Below, in pieces: positions 1 through 4,370 of a stretch of 5,512 nt of DNA (positions are counted from its first letter, which is position 1; each line of letters opens with the position of its first letter). The position numbers and the translations under genes are program-made. A model generated the notes under the pieces. The model saw nothing but the letters and a program-made list of their open reading frames with translations. It did no database searches and had not been told where the DNA came from. This stretch comes from Acidobacteriota bacterium. GTDB lineage: Bacteria; Actinomycetota; Acidimicrobiia; Acidimicrobiales; UBA8190. The stretch is from assembly GCA_028872975.1 (NCBI GenBank), contig JAGWNV010000188.1, positions 1 to 5,512 of the forward strand. Reading direction: 5' to 3'.

Positions 1-715
1 GGCCGCTCACCCGTGCGTGCATGGCGGCGCCGCCCAGCTCCTCGTCGTCGGACTCCTCGCCGGTGGCCATCTTCACCAGGGGCGGCCCGCCCAGGAAGAC
101 CTTGGACCGGCCCTCGATCATGACGATGTGGTCGCTCATGCCCGGCACGTAGGCGCCCCCGGCGGTCGAGTTGCCGAAGACGAGGGCGACGGTGGGCACC
201 GCCGCCGCCGAGCGCTGGGTGAGGTCCCGGAACCCCCGGCCGCCGGGGATGAAGATCTCGGACTGGGTGGGCAGGTCCGCCCCGCCCGACTCCACCAGGC
301 TGACCGAGGGCAGGCGGTTCTCCAGGGCGATGTCGGAGAGCCGCGACGACTTGCGCATGGTGAAGGGGTTGGTGGCGCCGCCCCGGACGGTCGGGTCGTT
401 GGCGGTCACGAGGCACTCCACGCCGCCCACGACCCCGATGCCCGACACCAGGCTGGCGCCGACGGCGTACTGGGTGCCCCAGCCCGCCAGCGGGCAGAGC
501 TCGAGGAACGGCGAGTCGGGGTCGAGGAGCATCTCGATGCGCTCGTGGGCGAGGAGCTTCCCCCGCCGGCGGTGGCGCTCGACGTAGCGCTCGCCACCGC
601 CGAGGCGGGCCAGGGCGAGCTGCTCCTCCACCTCGGCCAGGGCGCCGGCCATGGCCCCGCGGTTGGCGCGGTAGGTGTCGGAGCCGGCGTCGAGGGAGCT
701 GGAGAGGGCGGGCAC
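1..715 (-). CDS. Acyl-CoA carboxylase carboxyltransferase (beta) subunit, AccD2-like, N-terminal 238 residues
   Basis: This is the carboxyltransferase subunit of a biotin-dependent acyl-CoA carboxylase. It moves carboxyl from carboxybiotin on the alpha subunit to an acyl-CoA in the cytoplasm. Translating the minus strand gives an unbroken frame with family motifs: RHRRRGKLLAHERIEMLLD at about 48-65, ANDPTVRGGATNPFTMRK at 105-122, LVESGGADLPTQSEIFIPGG at 140-159, and GNSTAGGAYVPGMSD at 181-195, which contains the Gly-rich acyl-CoA oxyanion region. KVFLGGPPLVKMATGEESDD follows at 205-224. The wording resembles mycobacterial AccD2 more than AccD1, from memory. Family members are about 520-540 residues, so about 45% is present and the gene runs off the left edge. 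GTG at 715 is chosen because an in-frame TGA lies at 736-734 and the only other start, ATG at 652, would remove 21 residues, including a SDTYRANRGAM stretch that family members match. No Shine-Dalgarno is visible. The acyl-CoA substrate cannot be told from this part. Confidence 0.93.
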   Translation of the reverse strand, partial: MPALSSSLDAGSDTYRANRGAMAGALAEVEEQLALARLGGGERYVERHRRRGKLLAHERIEMLLDPDSPFLELCPLAGWGTQYAVGASLVSGIGVVGGVECLVTANDPTVRGGATNPFTMRKSSRLSDIALENRLPSVSLVESGGADLPTQSEIFIPGGRGFRDLTQRSAAAVPTVALVFGNSTAGGAYVPGMSDHIVMIEGRSKVFLGGPPLVKMATGEESDDEELGGAAMHARVSG

Positions 716-718
716 GAC

Positions 719-753
719 GGGGCGGGCGGGAGGTCAGCGGGGGGGCGACGGGG
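719..753 (+). other. G-quadruplex candidate at the carboxyltransferase start
   Basis: The plus strand has G runs at 719-722, 724-726, 728-730, 739-745 and 750-753, plus GG at 732-733. The first three runs have one-base spacers; the next spacer is 8 bases and the last is 4. The 7-base run can itself be split into two triplets. G-rich sequence falls on the template strand of the leftward gene, directly upstream of its GTG. Folding is inferred, and G runs are common in a genome this rich in GC. Confidence 0.4.
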
Positions 754-801
754 CGTTCCCGCAGGTGGCGGACGTCGACGTGCTCCTCGGCATCGGGTGC
801 C

Positions 802-807
802 AGACTA
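802..807 (-). promoter_or_regulatory. Possible -10 box for the leftward carboxyltransferase gene
   Basis: On the minus strand this reads TAGTCT, which fits the actinobacterial TAnnnT -10 pattern. It would put the transcription start near 795 and leave a leader of about 80 bases before GTG 715. No convincing -35 box is visible. The site lies only 5 bases upstream of the glmU ATG on the opposite strand, so the two promoters would overlap. A single hexamer of this kind arises easily by chance. Confidence 0.25.
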
Positions 808-812
808 CGTCC

Positions 813-1922
813 ATGGCCGATCGTCCGCTCTCCGCCGTGGTCCTGGCCGCCGGTGAGGGGACCCGGATGCGATCGGCGCGTCCGAAGCCCCTCCACCGGC
901 TCTGCGGCCGCCCCATGATCCTCCACGTGCTCGACGCCCTCGCCGAGCTGCCGGTCGGGAAGGTCGTCGTGGTCGTAGGTCACCGCGGCGAATGGGTGAC
1001 GAAGACCCTCACCGACCACGCCCCGCCTTCGCTGTCGATCGAGTTCGTCGAGCAGCCGGCCCAGCTCGGCACCGGCGACGCGCTCGCCGTGGGGCTCACG
1101 GCCCTGCCCGACGACGCCTTCGACGGCGAGGGGGACGTGGTGGTGCTGCCCGGCGACGCCCCGCTCGTCCGCCCGCCCACCTTGGCCGCCCTGGTCCGCC
1201 ACCACCGGGCCAGCGACGCGGCGTCCACCTTGCTCACGGCCCGCCTCGAGGACGCCGCCGGCTGCGACCGGGTCCTGCGGGGTCGCGACGGGAGCGTGGT
1301 GGCGGTGGTGGAGGACGGCGAGCTCGCCGAGGCCGACGACGACGTCGCCGAGGTGGCCACCCCCATCCACTGCTTCCGCCAGGGGGTCCTGGCGCCGGCG
1401 CTGCGACGCCTGCGGCCCACCGGGCTGAGCGGGGAGCACTCGCTCAACGGCATCTACGCCGTGCTCCACGACGCCGGCTACCGGGTCGAGTCGTTGGCCC
1501 TGTCGGACCCGATGGAGGCGGCCGGGGTGAACGACCGGGCCCAGCTGGCGGTGGCCGAGGCCGAGCTGCGGGACCGGATCAACGAGCGGTGGATGCGGCG
1601 GGGCGTGACCATGTGGGACCCCGAGCGGACCTATGTCGACGCCACCGTGCGCCTGGCGCCCGACGTGGTGCTCTTGCCCGGGGTGCTGCTCCAGGGCGAC
1701 ACGGTGGTGGACCGGGGTGCGGAGATCGGCCCCGAGTGCCAGCTCGTCGACACCGAGGTCGGCGAGGGGGCCACGCTGTCGCGCTGCACCGCCGAGCGGG
1801 CCGTTGTCGGCGCCCACGCCCGCGTGGGGCCCTACGCGGTGCTCGGCCCCGGGTCGGTCGTGGGGCCGTCGGAGCTGGTTGGCCCCTTCTCCCGGATGGG
1901 AGCCGACGACGAGCGTCGTTGA
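813..1922 (+). CDS. glmU: GlmU-type sugar-1-phosphate uridyltransferase with truncated acetyltransferase domain
   Basis: The family makes UDP-N-acetylglucosamine for peptidoglycan. The N-terminal half (1-255) is a nucleotidyltransferase: LAAGEGTRM at 11-19, RPKPLH with Lys25 at 23-28, QLGTGDA at 84-90, GDAPL with the metal-binding Asp115 at 114-118, Glu167, and GVN with Asn240 at 238-240. Residues 264-276 (GVTMWDPERTYVD) are the usual entry to the GlmU left-handed beta-helix, followed by hexapeptide repeats to about 360. The protein then stops at 369 residues; the family is normally about 450-500. The catalytic part of the acetyltransferase is therefore missing, and sugar-pocket motifs are altered (see findings). 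ATG 813 is chosen because family members begin a few residues before AVVLAAG; an in-frame ATG at 675 would add 46 unrelated residues and overlap the divergent gene. No Shine-Dalgarno is visible. A paralogue with another sugar substrate is a real alternative. Confidence 0.82.
   Translation: MADRPLSAVVLAAGEGTRMRSARPKPLHRLCGRPMILHVLDALAELPVGKVVVVVGHRGEWVTKTLTDHAPPSLSIEFVEQPAQLGTGDALAVGLTALPDDAFDGEGDVVVLPGDAPLVRPPTLAALVRHHRASDAASTLLTARLEDAAGCDRVLRGRDGSVVAVVEDGELAEADDDVAEVATPIHCFRQGVLAPALRRLRPTGLSGEHSLNGIYAVLHDAGYRVESLALSDPMEAAGVNDRAQLAVAEAELRDRINERWMRRGVTMWDPERTYVDATVRLAPDVVLLPGVLLQGDTVVDRGAEIGPECQLVDTEVGEGATLSRCTAERAVVGAHARVGPYAVLGPGSVVGPSELVGPFSRMGADDERR
1904..1921 (+). terminator. Stem-loop across the glmU stop codon
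   Basis: CGACGAC (1904-1910) pairs with GTCGTTG (1915-1921) around a GAGC loop, giving 7 pairs of which one is G-U. The hairpin includes the first two bases of the TGA stop at 1920-1922. There is no T tract after it, so it is at best a weak or U-less terminator. Confidence 0.25.
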
Positions 1923-1952
1923 GCCCCCTCCAGGGCGCATCGGCCCGTCCGA

Positions 1953-1958
1953 TAGCGT
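1953..1958 (+). promoter_or_regulatory. -10 box for leaderless prs transcript
   Basis: TAGCGT matches the actinobacterial TAnnnT -10 pattern. It ends 7 bases before the prs ATG at 1966, which would place the transcription start at or next to the A of the start codon. This agrees with the absence of a Shine-Dalgarno sequence before prs. No clear -35 box is seen. It implies prs can be transcribed without glmU. Confidence 0.6.
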
Positions 1959-1965
1959 CACGAAG

Positions 1966-2931
1966 ATGGAGCTCGTCCCCCGGCGGCGCCTGGAGCTGGT
2001 CTCCGGCAGGTCCCACCCCCAGATCGCCCAGGAGATCGCCGCCCATCTCGGGGTCGAGCTCGGCGAGGCCAACCTCCGCGAATTCGCCAACGGCGAGATC
2101 CACTGCCGCTACGACGAGTCGCTGCGGGGCAGCGACATCTTCATCGTCCAGACCCACAGCGGGCCGGTGAACGACGCCGTCATGGAGCAGCTCATCATGA
2201 TCGACGCCGCCAAGCGGGCCTCGGCGAAACGGATCACCGCCGTCTGCCCCTATTACGGCTACTCCCGCCAGGACCGCAAGGCCACCGGCCGCGAGCCCAT
2301 CACCGCCAAGCTCGTGGCCGACATGCTCCAGGCCGCCGGGGCCGACCGGGTGGTGAGCGTCGACCTCCACTCCGGGCAGATCCAGGGGTTCTTCGACGTC
2401 CCCTTCGACCACCTGACGGCCATGCCGGCCCTCGTCGACCTGCTCCGGGGGCTGAAGGACCTCGTGATCGTGGCCCCCGACGCCGGCCGGGTGAAGGTGG
2501 CCGAGCGCTACAGCCAGCACCTCGGCGCCGACCTGGCCTTCGTCCACAAGCGCCGGCCCCGGGGGACGGCCAACCAGGTCGAGGCCCTCGACGTGGTGGG
2601 GGAGGTGGAGGGGCGCCACTGCGTGCTCGTCGACGACATGATCGACACCGCCGGCACCATCTGCGCCGCCGCCGAGCTGCTCACCGAGCGGGGGGCGGCC
2701 GAGACCTGGGCCATGGCCACCCACGGGATCCTCTCCGATCCCGCCCTCGAGCGGCTGGAGAAGTCCCCCCTCGGGCGGGTGGTGCTCACCAACACGCTCC
2801 CGCTCTCCGCCGACCGCCGCATCGACAAGCTCGAGGTCGTCTCGGTGGCCAAGCTCATCGCCGACGCCATCGACGCCGTGTTCGAGGACACCTCGGTCTC
2901 GGAGATCTTCGGCGGGGACAACCTGGCCTGA
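1966..2931 (+). CDS. prs: Ribose-phosphate pyrophosphokinase (PRPP synthetase)
   Basis: Prs transfers pyrophosphate from ATP to ribose 5-phosphate, making PRPP for purine, pyrimidine, histidine, tryptophan and NAD synthesis in the cytoplasm. The 321-residue length is normal for bacterial class I enzymes. Visible landmarks are ANGEIHCRYDESLRGSDIFI at 41-60, the ATP-contacting YYGYSRQDRK at 96-105, VDLHSGQIQGFF at 132-143 with the metal-binding His135, APDAGRVKVAERY at 170-182, the flexible-loop HKRRP with catalytic-type Lys195 at 194-198, and the PRPP-binding loop VLVDDMIDTAGT at 220-231. ATG 1966 gives a typical N-terminus in which LELVSGRSHP is the first beta strand. The gene follows glmU by 43 bases and probably has its own leaderless promoter. 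Nothing in the sequence suggests loss of function. Confidence 0.98.
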   Translation: MELVPRRRLELVSGRSHPQIAQEIAAHLGVELGEANLREFANGEIHCRYDESLRGSDIFIVQTHSGPVNDAVMEQLIMIDAAKRASAKRITAVCPYYGYSRQDRKATGREPITAKLVADMLQAAGADRVVSVDLHSGQIQGFFDVPFDHLTAMPALVDLLRGLKDLVIVAPDAGRVKVAERYSQHLGADLAFVHKRRPRGTANQVEALDVVGEVEGRHCVLVDDMIDTAGTICAAAELLTERGAAETWAMATHGILSDPALERLEKSPLGRVVLTNTLPLSADRRIDKLEVVSVAKLIADAIDAVFEDTSVSEIFGGDNLA

Positions 2932-2945
2932 CCCCGGCGCCCCGG

Positions 2946-2982
2946 AGGGCGGTCCCGGCCGCCTTCGCCGGGCCGAGCCCGG
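2946..2982 (+). terminator. Overlapping GC-rich hairpins between prs and rplY
   Basis: Three stems overlap here: AGGGCGG (2946-2952) with CCGCCTT (2959-2965), 7 pairs with one G-U; CCCGGC (2954-2959) with GCCGGG (2967-2972), 6 perfect pairs; and CCGGG (2968-2972) with CCCGG (2978-2982), 5 pairs. They cannot all form at once. No T tract follows. They lie 15 bases after the prs stop and just before the rplY -10 box, so ending prs transcription is the most likely role, if there is one. Confidence 0.35.
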
Positions 2983-2987
2983 GGCTC

Positions 2988-2993
2988 TATGCT
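2988..2993 (+). promoter_or_regulatory. -10 box for rplY
   Basis: TATGCT fits TAnnnT and is the most AT-rich hexamer in the prs-rplY gap. A transcription start near 3000 would leave a leader of roughly 55 bases. The -35 region, around TTCGCC at 2964-2969 with an 18-base spacer, is poor. Confidence 0.5.
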
Positions 2994-3041
2994 GGAGCGT
3001 TCGGTGCGCCCCCAAACGGCGGCGGCGCCCAGCGTCTCTCC

Positions 3042-3047
3042 GAGGAG
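3042..3047 (+). promoter_or_regulatory. Ribosome binding site of rplY
   Basis: GAGGAG ends 7 bases before ATG 3055. It is the clearest Shine-Dalgarno sequence in the window. It decides the rplY start over the in-frame ATG at 2989, which would add 22 residues and lies inside the -10 box. Confidence 0.8.
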
Positions 3048-3054
3048 CAGGTCC

Positions 3055-3726
3055 ATGGCTGACATCACCCTCCTGGCCGATTCCGGCCGGCCCACCGGCA
3101 GCAGCGCCGCCCGGCGGCTGCGCGCCGGGGGCCGGATCCCCGCCGTCGTCTACGGAAGCGGCGTCGAGGCCCTGCCGGTCACGGTGGGGGCCCGGGACCT
3201 GCGCGCCGCGCTGAGCACGCCGGCGGGCCTCAACGCCGTCGTCACCTTGAGCGTGGACGGCAAGACCTACCCGACCATGGCCCGGGAGCTCCAGCGGCAC
3301 CCGGTGCGCGGCACCCTCCTCCACGTCGACTTCCAGGTGGTCGACCTCCGCGCCGAGACCCACGCCGATGTCGCCGTGCAGCTCGTGGGCGAGGCCGTCG
3401 AGCTCCACCGGGCCGACGGCGTGGTGGACCAGCAGCTGTTCACCCTCACCGTCCGGGCCCGCCCCGCCGACATCCCCCCGTTCCTCGAGCTCGACGTGAG
3501 CGGGCTCACCGTCGGAGACGCGCTGCGGGTCTCGGACATCGCCCTGCCCGACGGCGTCCACACCGACGTGGAGCCCGAGACGGTGGTCGTGGCCGGCCAG
3601 GCGTCGCGGGTGGCTGCGGCCGCCGAGGGGGCCGAGGCGGCCACCGGCGAGGAAGCGGTGCAGGAGGCCGCGGCCGAGTCCGGTGCCCAGACCACCGCCG
3701 AGGCCGCGGGCGGCGAGGAAGGCTGA
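3055..3726 (+). CDS. rplY: 50S ribosomal protein bL25, long CTC/TL5 form
   Basis: bL25 binds 5S rRNA in the large ribosomal subunit. The 223-residue product is the two-domain CTC/TL5 type, not the roughly 95-residue E. coli type. Residues 1-92 are the 5S-binding domain, with SSAARRLRAGGRIPAVVYG at 16-34 and MARELQRHPVRGTLLHVDF at 75-93. Residues 95-186 are the beta-rich C-terminal domain, containing VQLVGEAVEL at 108-117, DIPPFLELDVSGLTVGDAL at 139-157 and VVAGQ at 178-182. Residues 187-223 are a low-complexity Ala/Glu/Gly tail, probably disordered and acidic, as in many actinobacterial homologues. Its gene has its own promoter candidate and strong ribosome binding site, and is followed 50 bases later by pth. 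That pairing of two translation genes is common in bacteria. Confidence 0.96.
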   Translation: MADITLLADSGRPTGSSAARRLRAGGRIPAVVYGSGVEALPVTVGARDLRAALSTPAGLNAVVTLSVDGKTYPTMARELQRHPVRGTLLHVDFQVVDLRAETHADVAVQLVGEAVELHRADGVVDQQLFTLTVRARPADIPPFLELDVSGLTVGDALRVSDIALPDGVHTDVEPETVVVAGQASRVAAAAEGAEAATGEEAVQEAAAESGAQTTAEAAGGEEG

Positions 3727-3730
3727 TCCT

Positions 3731-3748
3731 GCGCCGGCTGGTCGGCGC
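3731..3748 (+). terminator. Perfect hairpin in the rplY-pth gap
   Basis: GCGCCG (3731-3736) pairs fully with CGGCGC (3743-3748) around a six-base loop, 5 bases after the rplY stop. A weaker CCCC/GGGG pairing (3749-3752 with 3759-3762) follows and would cover the only G-rich sequence before pth. There is no T tract. No separate pth promoter is visible, so full termination here seems unlikely; partial attenuation or transcript-end protection are alternatives. Confidence 0.3.
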
Positions 3749-3776
3749 CCCCCGGCGAGGGGCGAGCGCCGATCTC

Positions 3777-4346
3777 GTGGTGGTCGGCCTGGGCAATCCC
3801 GGAGCCGAGTTCCGCCACACCCGCCACAACCTCGGTGCCGACACCGTGGAGCTGCTGGCCGACCGGAACCGGGAACGGTTGCGGGCCGAACGGGGCACCC
3901 AGGCGCTCGTGGCCCAGGTCCGCCTGTCGGGACGATCGGTGGTCCTCGCCGTCCCCCAGACCTACATGAACGACTCCGGCCTCGCCGTCGCCTCCCTGGC
4001 GCGGCGCTACGGGCCCGTCCCCGTGGACCGGATCGTCGTGGTCCACGACGAGCTCGACCTTCCCGTGGGGAGGGTGAAGGTGAAGCTCGGCGGGGGGACG
4101 GCCGGCCACAACGGCCTCAAGTCGGTCCACGCCCATCTCCACGAGGGCGGCTACGTGCGGGTGCGGATCGGCATCGGGAAGCCGCCGGGAAGGCGCCAGG
4201 GCACCGACCACGTGCTTGGTGCCGCCGGGAGGGCCGAGCGGGAGGCGCTGGCCGTCGCCGTCGAGATTGCCGCCGACGCCGTCGAGGTCCTCGCCGCCGA
4301 GGGTGTCGAGGCGGCCATGACCCGGGTCAACGCCGAACCGGCCTGA
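3777..4346 (+). CDS. pth: Peptidyl-tRNA hydrolase
   Basis: Pth cleaves the ester bond of peptidyl-tRNAs that drop off the ribosome, freeing tRNA for reuse. Counting from GTG 3777, the product has 189 residues, normal for bacterial Pth1. The active-site set is complete: Asn7 in GLGNPG at 4-9, catalytic His17 in TRHNLG at 15-20, Asn65 in QTYMNDSG at 61-68, Asp91 in VHDELDLPVG at 89-98, and Asn112 in KLGGGTAGHNGLKS at 103-116. RVRIGIGKPPG at 128-138 and HVLG at 145-148 complete the fold. The start is uncertain. Homologues usually have a few residues before VVGLGNPG, but the upstream frame offers no ATG, GTG or TTG, only CTG at 3729 among near-cognate codons. GAGGGG at 3757-3762 is a distant ribosome-binding candidate. 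It is probably cotranscribed with rplY. Confidence 0.95.
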   Translation: MVVGLGNPGAEFRHTRHNLGADTVELLADRNRERLRAERGTQALVAQVRLSGRSVVLAVPQTYMNDSGLAVASLARRYGPVPVDRIVVVHDELDLPVGRVKVKLGGGTAGHNGLKSVHAHLHEGGYVRVRIGIGKPPGRRQGTDHVLGAAGRAEREALAVAVEIAADAVEVLAAEGVEAAMTRVNAEPA

Positions 4347-4355
4347 TTGGCCGGT
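4337..4355 (+). terminator. Stem-loop enclosing the pth stop codon
   Basis: ACCGGCC (4337-4343) pairs perfectly with GGCCGGT (4349-4355) around the loop TGATT, which contains the TGA stop at 4344-4346. The stem has 7 pairs and no T tract after it. It lies just upstream of the mfd -10 box. It may end or slow pth transcription. Confidence 0.35.
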
Positions 4356-4358
4356 CGG

Positions 4359-4364
4359 TACCCT
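4359..4364 (+). promoter_or_regulatory. -10 box for leaderless mfd transcript
   Basis: TACCCT fits TAnnnT and ends 6 bases before GTG 4371, so transcription would begin at or next to the start codon. No Shine-Dalgarno sequence is present. The arrangement matches that in front of prs, and supports GTG 4371 as the mfd start. Confidence 0.5.
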
Positions 4365-4370
4365 GAGCCC

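Larger units (their letters stand above)
716..812. other. Divergent intergenic region between carboxyltransferase gene and glmU
   Basis: These 97 bases separate two genes that point away from each other, so both must start transcription in or near them. The half next to the carboxyltransferase gene is a dense series of G runs on the plus strand. The half next to glmU is less extreme. Neither start codon has a Shine-Dalgarno sequence. No operator-like long inverted repeat was found. Confidence 0.6.

Noticed and set aside
806..811. TACGTC as a leaderless -10 box for glmU
   Set aside because: The last base does not fit TAnnnT, and the box is only 1 base from ATG 813, which would place the transcript start inside the gene.
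675..812. An N-terminal extension of GlmU from ATG 675
   Set aside because: The extra 46 residues are not like the family, overlap the start of the divergent gene and cross the G-rich region; the family N-terminus fits ATG 813.
17..856. A 279-codon plus-strand frame across the carboxyltransferase gene
   Set aside because: The minus strand of this region encodes a continuous AccD-type protein with strong motifs, while the plus-strand product is a low-complexity Gly/Ala/His-rich sequence.
1923..1965. A frameshifted remainder of the GlmU acetyltransferase domain after the stop
   Set aside because: Only 43 bases separate the stop from prs, and the downstream frames are occupied by a complete prs; there is no room for the missing roughly 100 residues.
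1579..3561. A 660-codon open frame on the minus strand opposite glmU, prs and rplY
   Set aside because: It is opposite three well-supported genes, has low-complexity Gly/Val/Asp/His-rich protein with no recognisable motif, and is the expected antisense shadow of very GC-rich coding sequence.
3616..3723. The Ala/Glu/Gly-rich end of rplY as an unusual fusion or repeat
   Set aside because: Acidic low-complexity tails are common in long actinobacterial bL25 proteins; there is no regular repeat unit or added domain.
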